Shown in pieces: positions 24,932 to 33,929 of a stretch of 64,000 bases of DNA (position 1 is the first letter of the stretch; each line of letters starts with the position of its first letter). The DNA is from Salarchaeum japonicum_A (GTDB lineage: Archaea > Halobacteriota > Halobacteria > Halobacteriales > Halobacteriaceae): contig NZ_JBNAMV010000004.1 in assembly GCF_049705945.1 (NCBI RefSeq), positions 1,488,001-1,552,000 on the forward strand, written 5' to 3'. The translations under genes and the position numbers were made by a program. The notes under the pieces were generated by a model. That model did not search any database. It saw nothing but the letters and a program-made list of their open reading frames with translations, and was not told where the DNA came from.

Positions 24932-25615
24932 TCAGTTCACCTCCGACGCCCGGGACGCCTCCTCGCCGACCAATATCTGGCGCACGTCGTCCAGCGCGCC
25001 GAACTCCGCGAGCACGGCGATGCGGTCGCCGACCTCCAGGGTGTCGTCCGGCAGCGGGAGGCCGAGCGCGCCCTCCTTCTTCCCGAACCCGAGGAGGCGG
25101 CTCCGTGAGGGGAGTTCGAGTTCGGTCACCGTGTATCCCTCCATCGGCGCGTCCTCGGTCACGGTGAACTGCACCACCTGGAGGTTCTCCGCGAGGTCCG
25201 CGATGGCGGTGACGTTCCCACCGAGCAGCGCGTTCTTCGCGCCGATCGCGCCGAGGCGTTCGGGGTAAACGATTTCGTCCACCTCGTCCGCGTACTTCCG
25301 GTAGATGTTCTCCCGGTAGTCCTCGTCGATGCGGAGGACGGTCCGACAGCCGTGGGCGTTCGCGACCATGCACGCCGCGAAGTTCACGTTCAGGTCGCCG
25401 GTGAGCGCGCCGACCGCGTCCGTCGCGTCGAGGTCGGCGTTCATCAGCACGTCCTCGCTCGCGCCGTCACCCTCGATGACCTCGAACCCCTCGGCGCGCG
25501 CTTTCTCGACCTTGTCGTGGTTGTTCTCGATGAGGGCGACGTCGTGGCCCTCGTTCGCGATGACGCGCGCCGTACGGAATCCGACGCGTCCGGCACCGAT
25601 GATGACGAAGCGCAT
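24932..25615 (-). CDS. trkA: TrkA-type potassium channel/transporter regulatory protein
   Basis: 227 residues from ATG 25615. Residues 1-125 are an RCK-N Rossmann domain with GAGRVGFRTA and a ribose-binding acidic end IENNHDKV, which bind NAD(H) or ATP. Residues about 140-215 form an RCK-C domain (LELPSRSRLLGFG, TLEVGDRIAVLAEF). It would gate a TrkH-type potassium uptake channel, important for a salt-in osmotic strategy. No channel subunit is in the window. It is followed at once by an AsnC-type sensor domain. Confidence 0.85.
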   Translation of the reverse strand: MRFVIIGAGRVGFRTARVIANEGHDVALIENNHDKVEKARAEGFEVIEGDGASEDVLMNADLDATDAVGALTGDLNVNFAACMVANAHGCRTVLRIDEDYRENIYRKYADEVDEIVYPERLGAIGAKNALLGGNVTAIADLAENLQVVQFTVTEDAPMEGYTVTELELPSRSRLLGFGKKEGALGLPLPDDTLEVGDRIAVLAEFGALDDVRQILVGEEASRASEVN

Positions 25616-25697
25616 ACCGCGAGATAGGCCGCCCCGACCCATATAGGTTTGTGAACACGCGGCAAGCTTTTTGCGGACTCCCGGCGAACCCGAACGT

Positions 25698-25931
25698 ATG
25701 GTACACGCCTTCATCATGGTGAAGACGACCACCGGGTCGTCCGCCGACGCCCGCGACGCCATCCTCGCCCTCGAATTCGTCGTGGACGCGCACGTCGTCG
25801 CCGGCGAATACGACGTCATCGTCGAAGCGGACGGGGACGCGGTCGGGGACGTTCTCAACACGGCGTCCACGGGCATTCAGGGCTTGGAGGGCGTGGCGGA
25901 CACGAAGACGTACGTCTCGATGTCCGCCTAG
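25698..25931 (+). CDS. Stand-alone Lrp/AsnC ligand-binding (RAM) domain
   Basis: 77 residues from ATG 25698. VHAFIMVKTTTGSSADA, DAHVVAGEYDVIVEADG and TKTYVSM show the same fold and spacing as the product at 24700-24930, so these are paralogues flanking trkA on opposite strands. No HTH is present. Its stop shares CTAG with the convergent thymidylate kinase. Confidence 0.8.
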   Translation: MVHAFIMVKTTTGSSADARDAILALEFVVDAHVVAGEYDVIVEADGDAVGDVLNTASTGIQGLEGVADTKTYVSMSA

Positions 25932-26506
25932 ACGGCGTCGGCGAGCGCGGCTTCCACGTCGTCCAGCACGTCCTCCGGCGGTCGCGTCGCGTCGATGCGG
26001 ACGAACCGCTCCGGCTCCCAGTCGATGAGCGTCTCGTAGTTCTCCCGCACCTGCGAGAGGAACTCTACCTGCTCGAACTTGTTCGTCGCACCCGCTCGCG
26101 CCGCGCCCGTCTCCGGGTCCACGTCGAAGTACAACGTCAGGTCGGGTTCGCGCGTCCACGGCGAGTGAATCCCCCGCAGGTACTCCATCGGTCGCGGGAC
26201 GCGGTCGTCCAGTGCGACGCCCTGATACGCGTACCGGGAGTCCGAGTACCGGTCCGAAATCACGAGGTCGCCGTCGTCGAGCGCCGGCCGCACGACCCGG
26301 GAGAGGTGGGCGGCGTGGTCGGCGGTGTAGAGGAAGGCCTCCGCGACCGCGTCCGCGTCGTCGTCGCCGATGGACCGCTGGACGGCGTCGCCGTACCAGG
26401 AGTCCGTCGGTTCGCACGTGAACACGGCGTCCTCGCGGTCGGCGCGGAGGGCCTCCCAGACCGTCGTCTTCCCGCTACCGTCGATTCCCTCCAGCGTGAT
26501 GAGCAT
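25928..26506 (-). CDS. tmk: Thymidylate kinase
   Basis: 192 residues. It phosphorylates dTMP to dTDP with ATP. The P-loop is GIDGSGKTT near residue 7. The DRY region reads ISDRYSDSRYAYQG, and LYFDVDPETGAARAG is the conserved strand before the lid. Full family length. It stands alone on the minus strand, divergent from the gene at 26589. Confidence 0.92.
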   Translation of the reverse strand: MLITLEGIDGSGKTTVWEALRADREDAVFTCEPTDSWYGDAVQRSIGDDDADAVAEAFLYTADHAAHLSRVVRPALDDGDLVISDRYSDSRYAYQGVALDDRVPRPMEYLRGIHSPWTREPDLTLYFDVDPETGAARAGATNKFEQVEFLSQVRENYETLIDWEPERFVRIDATRPPEDVLDDVEAALADAV

Positions 26507-26588
26507 TCACCGCTACTGCGTAGGGGAGGCCTAAACGGCTTCCGGGACGGGCGCACCATTTAGGGCGATGGCCGTTCTCACTCCTCGT

Positions 26589-27470
26589 ATGCACGTACTC
26601 GTCACGGGCGGAACGGGGTTCATCGGAACGCGACTCTGCGCCGAACTCGCGGAGCGCGGACACGACGTGACGGCGCTTTCGCGCTCTCCCGAGGGCGAGG
26701 TACCCGACGGCGTCGACACCTACGTCGGTGACGTGACGGCGCTCGACTCCATCCGTGGCGCGTTCGACGGCGTCGACGCGGTCGTGAACCTCGTCGCGCT
26801 CAGCCCGCTGTTCAAGCCGTCCGGCGGCGACGAACGCCACCTCGAAGTCCACTACGGCGGCACGCAGAACGTCGTCGAGGCGGCCGAAGAACACGACGTG
26901 GACAAACTCGTGCAGATGAGCGCGCTCGGCGCGGACCCCACCGGCCCGACCGCCTACATCCGCGCGAAGGGCCTCGCGGAGGACGCCGTCCACGACTCCG
27001 CCCTCGACTACACCATCATCCGGCCGTCGGTGGTGTTCGGCGAGGGCGGCGAGTTCGTCTCGTTCACGAAACTCCTCACGACGCCGTACGTCACGGGCCT
27101 CCCGGGCGGCGGGAAGACGCGATTCCAGCCCATCTGGGTGGACGACCTCGTGCCGATGCTCGCGGACGCGCTCGGCGATGAGCACGACGGCGAGACGTAC
27201 GAACTCGGCGGCCCCGAGCAACTCACGCTCGCCGACGTCACCCGCCTCGTCTACCGCGCGGACGGCAAATCCACGAGCGTCCTCCCGATTCCGATGCCGC
27301 TCGCGAAAATCGGGCTGTCGGTCGCGGACGTGGTGCCGGGCGCGCCGATGGGGTCGGACCAGTACCGCTCGCTGCGGTTCGACAACACCGTCTCCGAGAA
27401 CGACGTGGGCGCGTTCGGCGTCTCCGAGGACGACCTCCGGACGTTCGCGGACTACCTCGGCGTCGCGTGA
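26589..27470 (+). CDS. NAD(P)-binding SDR-type protein, NDUFA9-like
   Basis: 293 residues from ATG 26589. An extended/atypical short-chain dehydrogenase fold: VTGGTGFIGTRLC at the N-terminus binds NAD(P), then YVGDVTALDSI, VVNLVALSP and YIRAKGLAEDAV. The line is that of complex I NDUFA9-like and YfcH-like proteins, which often lack the catalytic Tyr-x3-Lys pair; here YIRAK keeps Tyr and Lys. The substrate is unknown. The stop overlaps the GTG of the small membrane protein gene downstream. Confidence 0.82.
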   Translation: MHVLVTGGTGFIGTRLCAELAERGHDVTALSRSPEGEVPDGVDTYVGDVTALDSIRGAFDGVDAVVNLVALSPLFKPSGGDERHLEVHYGGTQNVVEAAEEHDVDKLVQMSALGADPTGPTAYIRAKGLAEDAVHDSALDYTIIRPSVVFGEGGEFVSFTKLLTTPYVTGLPGGGKTRFQPIWVDDLVPMLADALGDEHDGETYELGGPEQLTLADVTRLVYRADGKSTSVLPIPMPLAKIGLSVADVVPGAPMGSDQYRSLRFDNTVSENDVGAFGVSEDDLRTFADYLGVA

Positions 27471-27664
27471 GGCCCCACGAACGCCGCGGCGTCGCGTTCG
27501 GCGTCAGCACCGCCGTCCTCTACGCGTTCCTCGTCGGCGCGCCCGCCGCCGGATTCGCCCTCCCGGTCGCGTTCGCCGTCACGGTCGGTCTGTTCGCCGC
27601 GGCGTGCGGACTCTGTAGCGCGTACTTCCTCGCGCGCTCGCTCGGCGAACGCCTCGGCGCCTAA
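27467..27664 (+). CDS. Small two-helix membrane protein
   Basis: 65 residues from GTG 27467, in a GTGA overlap with the preceding gene. Two membrane helices span about 8-30 and 33-55. No family is recognised. The overlap makes translation likely and suggests it works with, or simply rides on, the NDUFA9-like gene. Confidence 0.65.
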   Translation: MRPHERRGVAFGVSTAVLYAFLVGAPAAGFALPVAFAVTVGLFAAACGLCSAYFLARSLGERLGA

Positions 27665-27670
27665 CCCGCG

Positions 27671-27685
27671 TAAACGTCACGTTTA
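27671..27685. promoter_or_regulatory. 15-bp inverted repeat in the cetZ upstream region
   Basis: TAAACGT-C-ACGTTTA is a perfect 7-bp inverted repeat 107 bases before the cetZ start, followed by TTTAAAC-like sequence and a second GTTTAC at about 27,730. It could be the binding site of a dimeric regulator of cetZ, or part of the terminator region of the upstream gene. Confidence 0.4.
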
Positions 27686-27791
27686 AACCCGTTGAGGCGC
27701 CCGAAATCGGCTGTTTGAGGCCGTTAGTATCGTTTACCCCATCAAAAGGCTTATCTCGGCCTTTGCTCTCTTATTGGCAAAGGTAGCCACC

Positions 27792-28976
27792 ATGAAACTC
27801 GCAATGATCGGGTTCGGCCAAGCCGGTGGGAAAGTACTCGACAAGTTCCTCGAGTACGACGACAAACACGGCTCCAACATCGTTCGGGCCGCTGTTGCCG
27901 TCAACACCGCGAAAGCCGACCTGATGGGGCTCGACCACGTTCCGGAAGAGAATCGCGTCCTCATTGGGCAGTCCCGCGTGAAAGGTCACGGCGTCGGCGC
28001 GGACAACGAACTCGGCGCGGAAATCGCGGAGGAGGACATCGACGAAGTCCAGGGAGCGATCGACAGCATCCCCGTCCACGAAGTGGACGCCTTCCTCGTC
28101 ATCGCCGGTCTCGGCGGCGGCACGGGGAGCGGCGGTGCGCCCGTGCTCGCGAAGCACATCAAGCGCATCTACACCGAACCCGTCTACGGCCTCGGCATCC
28201 TGCCGGGCGGCGACGAGGGCGGTATCTACACGCTCAACGCCGCGCGTAGCTTCCAGACGTTCGTGCGCGAGGTGGACAACCTCCTCGTGTTCGACAACGA
28301 CGCCTGGCGGAAGACCGGCGAGTCCGTACAAGGTGGGTACGACGAGATTAACGACGAGATTGTCAAGCGCTTCGGCGTCCTGTTCGGCGCGGGCGAAGTC
28401 GACCAGGGCGGCGAGGTCGCGGAGTCCGTCGTGGACTCCTCCGAGATTATCAACACGCTCGCGGGCGGCGGCGTCTCCACCGTCGGGTACGCCTCCGAGA
28501 CCGTCGAGAACTCCGGGAGCTCCGGCGGCGGCCTGCTCTCCAAGTTCACCGGTGGCTCGAACAGTCAGCCCGAGGACTCGGCGAACACGACGAACCGCAT
28601 CACGAGCCTCGTGCGGAAAGCGGCGCTCGGCCGCCTCACGCTCCCCTGCGAGATTGACGGTGCGGAGCGCGCGCTCCTCGTCACCGCCGGTCCGCCCGCC
28701 TTCCTCAACCGGAAAGGCATCGAGCGCGGGCGGAAGTGGCTCGAGGAGCAGACCGGTTCGATGGAAGTCCGCGGCGGCGACTACCCCGTGCCGGACTCGG
28801 GAAGCGTCGCGGCGGTCGTCCTGCTCTCGGGCGTGACGAACGTCCCCCGCATCAAGGAGCTCCAGCAGGTCGCCATCGAGGCGCAGGAGAACATCGACGA
28901 GATCCGTGACGAGAGCGAAGAAAACTTGCAGAACCTCGTCGAAGACGACGACGATGAACTCGAATCGCTCTTCTAG
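27792..28976 (+). CDS. cetZ1: Tubulin/FtsZ-family protein CetZ
   Basis: 394 residues from ATG 27792. The tubulin signature GGGTGSG lies at 108-114 (AGLGGGTGSGG), with MKLAMIGFGQAGGKV at the N-terminus and NTAKADL as the T3-type region. CetZ proteins are GTP-dependent cytoskeletal polymers that control rod shape and motility in haloarchaea. The length and N-terminus closely resemble CetZ1, and the symbol is given on that basis. The C-terminus ends in an acidic tail. The next gene starts 23 bases before this stop, so the two are coupled. Confidence 0.85.
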   Translation: MKLAMIGFGQAGGKVLDKFLEYDDKHGSNIVRAAVAVNTAKADLMGLDHVPEENRVLIGQSRVKGHGVGADNELGAEIAEEDIDEVQGAIDSIPVHEVDAFLVIAGLGGGTGSGGAPVLAKHIKRIYTEPVYGLGILPGGDEGGIYTLNAARSFQTFVREVDNLLVFDNDAWRKTGESVQGGYDEINDEIVKRFGVLFGAGEVDQGGEVAESVVDSSEIINTLAGGGVSTVGYASETVENSGSSGGGLLSKFTGGSNSQPEDSANTTNRITSLVRKAALGRLTLPCEIDGAERALLVTAGPPAFLNRKGIERGRKWLEEQTGSMEVRGGDYPVPDSGSVAAVVLLSGVTNVPRIKELQQVAIEAQENIDEIRDESEENLQNLVEDDDDELESLF

Positions 28977-29763
28977 AGCGTTCGTCGCCGTCCTCGGTCT
29001 CGTACTTCTCGTCGCGGCAGTCGCACCTGCGGCGGCCGCTGTGCCGTCGATAGACGGGAGCGCGCCGGAGAACGCGGAGGTCGGGACGACCGTCGACCAG
29101 ACGTACGAACTCACCGACTTGTTCACGGAGTACAACGAGTGGACGCTCACCGGGGAGACCGACCTCTCCGAGGTGACGTGGACGGTGACGACGTACGACA
29201 ACACCGGCCAGCAGATAGACCAGGAGACGTACACGGGCCAGTCGTTCGAACACGCGCTCGCCGCGAGTGACGGCGCGGTCCGCGCGACCGTCCGCCTGCA
29301 GGCGACCGTGACCGAAGTGTCGGACTCGCTCTGGAGTTTCGACCCGCCCCAGCAGTACACGGTCGCTTCGTTCACCCAGGCCCAGCAGGGCGGCTCCAGC
29401 ACGACCATCGACGAGTACGTGACGCGGCCGTACACGCAGGAGTCGAACGAGGCGCGCTCGGCTATCACCGACGCACAGGCCGCAATTCAGGAAGCGCAGT
29501 CGGAGAACGTCGATGTCTCCGAGGCGCAGGCGACGCTCGACAACGCCATCTCGGCGTACAACAGCGCGAACTTCCCGAACGCGGTCGACCTCGCCGAGCA
29601 GGCCGAGGAGAACGCCGAGTCCAGCTTGGAAGCGGCTGAGTCGTCCGAGCAGACGACGCAGTACATCATGTACGGCGCGGCGGCGCTCGTCGTCGTCCTG
29701 CTCGCCGCGGGTGGCTACATTCTCTACCGGCGGAACCAGGGCTCGCAGGACAAGCTCGCGTAG
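28954..29763 (+). CDS. Secreted, C-terminally membrane-anchored protein downstream of cetZ
   Basis: 269 residues from ATG 28954. A Sec-type signal peptide covers residues 1-28 (AVLGLVLLVAAVAPAAAA). A beta-rich outside domain spans about 35-150. An Ala/Glu-rich helical region (170-235, repeats such as AITDAQAAIQEAQ) is likely a coiled coil. A single membrane helix lies at about 238-258, with a short basic tail inside. The start overlaps the cetZ end by 23 bases and its stop overlaps the cofC start by one. Shared translation with cetZ suggests an envelope partner of the cytoskeleton, but this is inference. Confidence 0.7.
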   Translation: MNSNRSSRAFVAVLGLVLLVAAVAPAAAAVPSIDGSAPENAEVGTTVDQTYELTDLFTEYNEWTLTGETDLSEVTWTVTTYDNTGQQIDQETYTGQSFEHALAASDGAVRATVRLQATVTEVSDSLWSFDPPQQYTVASFTQAQQGGSSTTIDEYVTRPYTQESNEARSAITDAQAAIQEAQSENVDVSEAQATLDNAISAYNSANFPNAVDLAEQAEENAESSLEAAESSEQTTQYIMYGAAALVVVLLAAGGYILYRRNQGSQDKLA

Positions 29764-30371
29764 TGCGCGTCCTCGTTCCGTTCGACGGCCGAACTCCCTG
29801 TTCTCGCCTCGCCCCAGTCCTCGATAGCGAGGAGCGACGCGCGCTCGCCACGCGCCTCCGCGACGACGTGCTCGACGCGGTACGCGCGGCCGGTGGCCGT
29901 CCCGAACTCCTTGCCACCGAACCAGTCGATGTAGGCGTGTCGGTGACGGTGGACGACCGCTCGCTCTCCGCGGCCGTGAACGCCGCGCTCACCGGGGAGC
30001 CGACGGCGGTGGTGATGGCTGACCTCGCGCTCGCGACGCCGCGCGCACTCTCTCGACTGTTCACGGCGTCCGGCGATGTCGTCATCGCGCCCGGGCGCGG
30101 CGGCGGGACGAACGCGCTCGTCGTCCGTCATCCCGACTTTCGCGTCGACTACCACGGCGCGTCCTGCCGCGACCACCGCCGGCGCGCGCACGAGGTCGGC
30201 GCAACCCTCCGCGAACTCGACTCCCATCGGCTCGCCACCGACATCGACGAACCCGGCGATCTCGCCGAACTCCTCCTGCACAGCGATGGCCGCGCCGCTC
30301 GCTGGCTCCGCGACGCCGGCTTCCAACTCTCGACGGGCGACGGTCGCGTCGCCGTCGAGCGACACCCCTAA
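29763..30371 (+). CDS. cofC: 2-phospho-L-lactate guanylyltransferase CofC
   Basis: 202 residues from GTG 29763. CofC activates 2-phospho-L-lactate (or a close relative) with GTP, giving the guanosine-diphospho-lactyl donor for coenzyme F420. Features are VPFDGRTPCSRLAPVLD at the N-terminus, VVMADLALATP as the metal-site region, and APGRGGGTNALVVR. The haloarchaeal form has no Lys in the first motif. It starts inside the stop of the previous gene and lies 460 bp before cofG. Confidence 0.87.
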   Translation: MRVLVPFDGRTPCSRLAPVLDSEERRALATRLRDDVLDAVRAAGGRPELLATEPVDVGVSVTVDDRSLSAAVNAALTGEPTAVVMADLALATPRALSRLFTASGDVVIAPGRGGGTNALVVRHPDFRVDYHGASCRDHRRRAHEVGATLRELDSHRLATDIDEPGDLAELLLHSDGRAARWLRDAGFQLSTGDGRVAVERHP

Positions 30372-30396
30372 GCACGCGCCGCCGCCAGTTGCGGGT

Positions 30397-30795
30397 ATGT
30401 CGTCGTTCCTCTCGCGGCTCGGGCGCGCCGCGGCGGCGCTCGCCGGGGCTATCGCGCTCGCGGTCGCCGTCTGGTTCGTCCTCCAGTCCGTGCTCGTGTT
30501 CGTCGTCGAGGGCGCGGTCGCGGCGACCGCCGCGTCCGCCGCCGCGGCGGCGCTCGTGCTCGTCGTCTCCGACGTCTACCTCCCCATCGGCGGCGGTCCG
30601 CGCACGGACGTGCTGCGGAACCGCCCGCCCGTGGAGAACGCCGTCGACGCGGCGCTCGCCGCGCTGGTCGCGCTCGTCGCCGGTCTCGTGCTCGGAACCG
30701 CCGGGTACACGGACTGGATCGGCATCGGCGGCGCGCTCGCCGTCGGCTACCTGTCGTTCGTGATTCGCTACGTCGAGGAGTACGCCGCCCGGTAG
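30397..30795 (+). CDS. Small membrane protein between cofC and cofG
   Basis: 132 residues from ATG 30397. Four membrane helices span about 8-30, 34-58, 80-102 and 105-125, with an Ala/Val-rich composition. No family is recognised. It sits between two F420 genes on the same strand, with 25-bp and 39-bp gaps, so it is probably co-transcribed with them. Confidence 0.65.
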   Translation: MSSFLSRLGRAAAALAGAIALAVAVWFVLQSVLVFVVEGAVAATAASAAAAALVLVVSDVYLPIGGGPRTDVLRNRPPVENAVDAALAALVALVAGLVLGTAGYTDWIGIGGALAVGYLSFVIRYVEEYAAR

Positions 30796-30834
30796 CGCAA
30801 GCGCTTTTACCGCGTACCCGCAACCCCTTCTCGA

Positions 30835-31917
30835 ATGATTCCGGGCGCCGAGGAGTACGACATCTCGCTCTCCATCCCCGACAGCGACATCGAGGACGCG
30901 CTCGCGGTCACGCCCGACGACGTCGATTCCGCGTCCGAACTCACGTTCGCCCGGAACGTCTTCCTCCCGCTCACCACGGCCTGCCGGTACACGTGCACGT
31001 ACTGCACGTTCTACGACCCGCCCGGACAGGCCGACTTGATGAGTCCCGACGACATCCGAGAGGCCGTTCGTCGCGGCGCGGACGCGGGCTGTACGGAGGC
31101 CCTGTTCACGTTCGGTGACGACCCCGACGACCGCTACACCGAGGTGTACGGCCAACTGGACGAGTGGGGCTTCGACTCCATCCACGACTACCTCCGGCGC
31201 GCCTGCGAAATCGCGCTCGACGAGGGACTGCTCCCGCACGCGAACCCGGGCGACCAGACGCGCGAGCAGATGGAGCTCGTCGCGGACGTGAACGCCTCGA
31301 TGGGCGTGATGCTCGAGACGACGGCGGACGTGCAGGCGCACGGCGGGCCGCGCGCCAAAGTCCCCGGGCAGCGCCTGCACACGCTTCGGACGGCGGGCGA
31401 ACTCGGGGTTCCGTTCACGACCGGTATCCTGGTCGGCATCGGCGAGGAGTGGCGCGACCGCGCCGAGTCACTTCTCGCGATTCGCGAACTCGACGAGCGA
31501 TACGGCCACATCCAGGAGGTCATCGTGCAACCGGTGTCGAACAACGAGCGCTGGCAAGGCGGGTCGCCGAGCGTCGAGGCCTTGCGGCGCGCCGTGGCGA
31601 TGGCGCGCGCGGTGCTCCCGGAGTCCGTGAGCGTGCAGGTGCCGCCGAACCTCGCGCCGGTGCGTGACGTGCTCGACTGCGGTATCGACGATTTGGGGGG
31701 CGTCTCTCCGGTGACGGACGACTACATCAACCCCGACTACGAGTGGCCGGCCGTCCGGGAACTCCAGTCCATCGCGGACGACGCCGGCGTCCCGCTCCGC
31801 GAACGCCTTCCCGTCTACGAGCACTATTTGACCGACGACTGGGTGTCCGAGCGAATCCGGTCGGCCATCGACGCCGACGACGCGGCGGGCGAGCGCTACC
31901 GCGCCGTGCTGGACTAA
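30835..31917 (+). CDS. cofG: FO synthase subunit 1 CofG (radical SAM)
   Basis: 360 residues. With CofH it makes 7,8-didemethyl-8-hydroxy-5-deazariboflavin (FO), the chromophore of coenzyme F420, from a ribityl-diaminouracil adduct and tyrosine. The 4Fe-4S motif is CRYTCTYC (Cys50, Cys54, Cys57). ETTADVQAHGGPRAKVPGQR and VQPVSNNERW are characteristic of CofG. Its partner cofH lies 540 bp downstream on the opposite strand. The stop overlaps the convergent gene at 31914. Confidence 0.93.
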   Translation: MIPGAEEYDISLSIPDSDIEDALAVTPDDVDSASELTFARNVFLPLTTACRYTCTYCTFYDPPGQADLMSPDDIREAVRRGADAGCTEALFTFGDDPDDRYTEVYGQLDEWGFDSIHDYLRRACEIALDEGLLPHANPGDQTREQMELVADVNASMGVMLETTADVQAHGGPRAKVPGQRLHTLRTAGELGVPFTTGILVGIGEEWRDRAESLLAIRELDERYGHIQEVIVQPVSNNERWQGGSPSVEALRRAVAMARAVLPESVSVQVPPNLAPVRDVLDCGIDDLGGVSPVTDDYINPDYEWPAVRELQSIADDAGVPLRERLPVYEHYLTDDWVSERIRSAIDADDAAGERYRAVLD

Positions 31918-32450
31918 ACCCAGTCCACGAGGCGCTTCCTGAACACCGTGTAGAGCACGGAGATACCGAGGCCGCCGAGCAACAGCCAGCGCACTCGCGT
32001 CCCGAAGACCGCTAGGAGCGGGAGCGTGACGAGAATACAGAGCGCGAGGTCTCGCGGGGAGCCGTCGTAGGGGATGACGCGGCGCGGCGGGAGCCAGCGC
32101 TGGCCGAGGTGCGAGTAGACGCCGCGGTGGTCGTCCTGTATCCAGGGTTTCCGACCGAGGCCGCCGCCGAGCACTTCGGTGAGACAGTGGAAAGCAGCCG
32201 AGACGAGGAAGCACGCGACGGCGACGCTCAGCGCCGTCGGCCACGTGAGCGCGCCGAGGACGGCGAGCGTGGCGAGCGCGGGGTAGAGTTCGGGATGATG
32301 GAGGGTCTTTCTGTGTTCGAGGTAGAGGTCGAGGTCGGGGAACACGCCGCCCGCGTAGCCCGCGTACGCGGCGAGCGTGGCGAGCGCGGGGTCGAACGGC
32401 AGCAGAACGAGCGCGGGGAGCACGCCGAGAACGGCGTGCGTGGTCGCCAT
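31914..32450 (-). CDS. YdjM-like membrane metal-dependent hydrolase
   Basis: 178 residues from ATG 32450. It shows THAVLGVLPAL, GGVFPDLDLYLEHRKTLHH, FHCLTEVLGG and DHRGVYSH, with His and Asp residues placed as in the YdjM/DUF457 membrane hydrolase family, and about four membrane helices. The substrate is not known. It lies 8 bases after cofH on the same strand. Confidence 0.75.
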   Translation of the reverse strand: MATTHAVLGVLPALVLLPFDPALATLAAYAGYAGGVFPDLDLYLEHRKTLHHPELYPALATLAVLGALTWPTALSVAVACFLVSAAFHCLTEVLGGGLGRKPWIQDDHRGVYSHLGQRWLPPRRVIPYDGSPRDLALCILVTLPLLAVFGTRVRWLLLGGLGISVLYTVFRKRLVDWV

Positions 32451-32457
32451 CACGGTC

Positions 32458-33792
32458 CTACAGGAGGGGGGTTCCGTCGGCGTTCGGCCCCAATTCCGGG
32501 CCGTGCGGACCGTCGCCGGTGACGCGGCGGCGTTCGGTGTAGTCGGTGGAGCGCTCGACCGGCACGCGCCCGATGGCCTCTATCATCTCGACGTAATCGT
32601 CGAAACTTCGGAATTCGCCGTACTCGCCGCCCGCGCGCTTCGTAATCTCCTCGGAGAGGATGGTGCCCATGAAGTCGTCCGCGCCGCAGTTCAGGAGTTT
32701 CATCCCGTGTTCGTCGCCGTACTTCACCCACGACGACTGAACGTGTTCGATGTTGTCGAGGAACAACCGGGAGACGGCGATCATCAGTTCGTCCTCCTCC
32801 TTGCTCGCGCCGCTCTCGACGACGCCGTGCTCGTGCAGGGGCGTGTTCTGGTGGACGAAGGAGAGCGGGACGAACTCCGTGATGTTCCCCGTTCGGTCCT
32901 GGAGGTCGCGCACCACGTTGAGGTGTTTCACGCGGTGCATCGCGTTCTCGACGTGACCGTACATGATGGTCGCGGTCATCGGCAGGCCGACCGCGGCCGC
33001 GGCCTCCATCGACGCCACCCATTCCTCGGTGTTGATTTTGCCGGGACAGATGACGTCTCGGACTTCGTCCACGAGAATCTCGGCGGCGGTTCCGGGCACG
33101 GTGTCCAATCCGGCGTCGTGGAGTTCGCGGTAGACGTGCTCGTAGTCCCAGTCCGCGCCGCGTTGGGCGTGCTCGACTTCCTCGGGCGTCATCGAGTGGA
33201 CGTGCGCGCCCGTCTCCGCCATCCCTCGAATGTACTCCTCGTAGGTCGCTGGCGGCGTGTCGTACGTCTCCGGTGGTTTGTAGTTGTGTTCGGGGTCGTC
33301 CGGGTCGAGGAGTTCGTGGTGGACGTCGTTCAGCGCGAGGCCGGGATGCAGACCGGACACGGAGGTCACTTCGTACACGCCGCGCTCGACGGCGTCCGCG
33401 ACGACTTCCTTCGACTCGGCGGGCGTCTTCGTGAATCCCGCGTGCTCTTGGTCGTGCTCGGACTCGAACTGGTGGGCGGTGTCCTTGAAGTTGCAGAACA
33501 GGCAGCCGGTGTTGCAGGCGGTGGTGACGTTGTTGTTGACGTTCGCGACGAACGTCACCTCCTCGCCGACGACCTCGGCGCGTCGGCGGTCGGCGGCCTC
33601 CAGCACCAGTTCCTTGCGCTCGGGGTCGATGCCGGGCGTGTCGGTGCCGGTGGTGATGAGTTCGACGCCGTCCGCGACCGAGAGGCGGCGGCCGTCGCGG
33701 GCGTTCGCGAGGGCGTTCTCGAACGACTGGTCGGTCTCGGGGACGAACTCGTAGTCGAACTCGTCCGCCGAGAGCGAGGCGGCGCGCGACAT
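32458..33792 (-). CDS. cofH: FO synthase subunit 2 CofH (radical SAM)
   Basis: 444 residues from ATG 33792. CofH joins 5-amino-6-ribitylamino-uracil to tyrosine-derived material, feeding CofG. The radical SAM motif is CNTGCLFC (Cys93, Cys97, Cys100). NVNNNVTTACNTGC, GLHPGLALNDV, HVHSMTPEEV and GTAAEILVDEVR are typical of CofH. It is convergent with cofG, an arrangement that keeps all FO genes within 4 kb. Upstream of it a 137-bp gap separates it from divergent purC. Confidence 0.93.
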   Translation of the reverse strand: MSRAASLSADEFDYEFVPETDQSFENALANARDGRRLSVADGVELITTGTDTPGIDPERKELVLEAADRRRAEVVGEEVTFVANVNNNVTTACNTGCLFCNFKDTAHQFESEHDQEHAGFTKTPAESKEVVADAVERGVYEVTSVSGLHPGLALNDVHHELLDPDDPEHNYKPPETYDTPPATYEEYIRGMAETGAHVHSMTPEEVEHAQRGADWDYEHVYRELHDAGLDTVPGTAAEILVDEVRDVICPGKINTEEWVASMEAAAAVGLPMTATIMYGHVENAMHRVKHLNVVRDLQDRTGNITEFVPLSFVHQNTPLHEHGVVESGASKEEDELMIAVSRLFLDNIEHVQSSWVKYGDEHGMKLLNCGADDFMGTILSEEITKRAGGEYGEFRSFDDYVEMIEAIGRVPVERSTDYTERRRVTGDGPHGPELGPNADGTPLL

Positions 33793-33929
33793 ACCCATAG
33801 ATGTCGGTAGGACGTGAAAAGCAGGCCGGTCCCGGAGATGCACGAACACGCATACTTCCCTCCTCGGAGCGGTAGAGTTTGGGCAGGGTAATGGAAACCG
33901 CTTTGTGAGTCGCGTCCGCTCTCCCGGGT

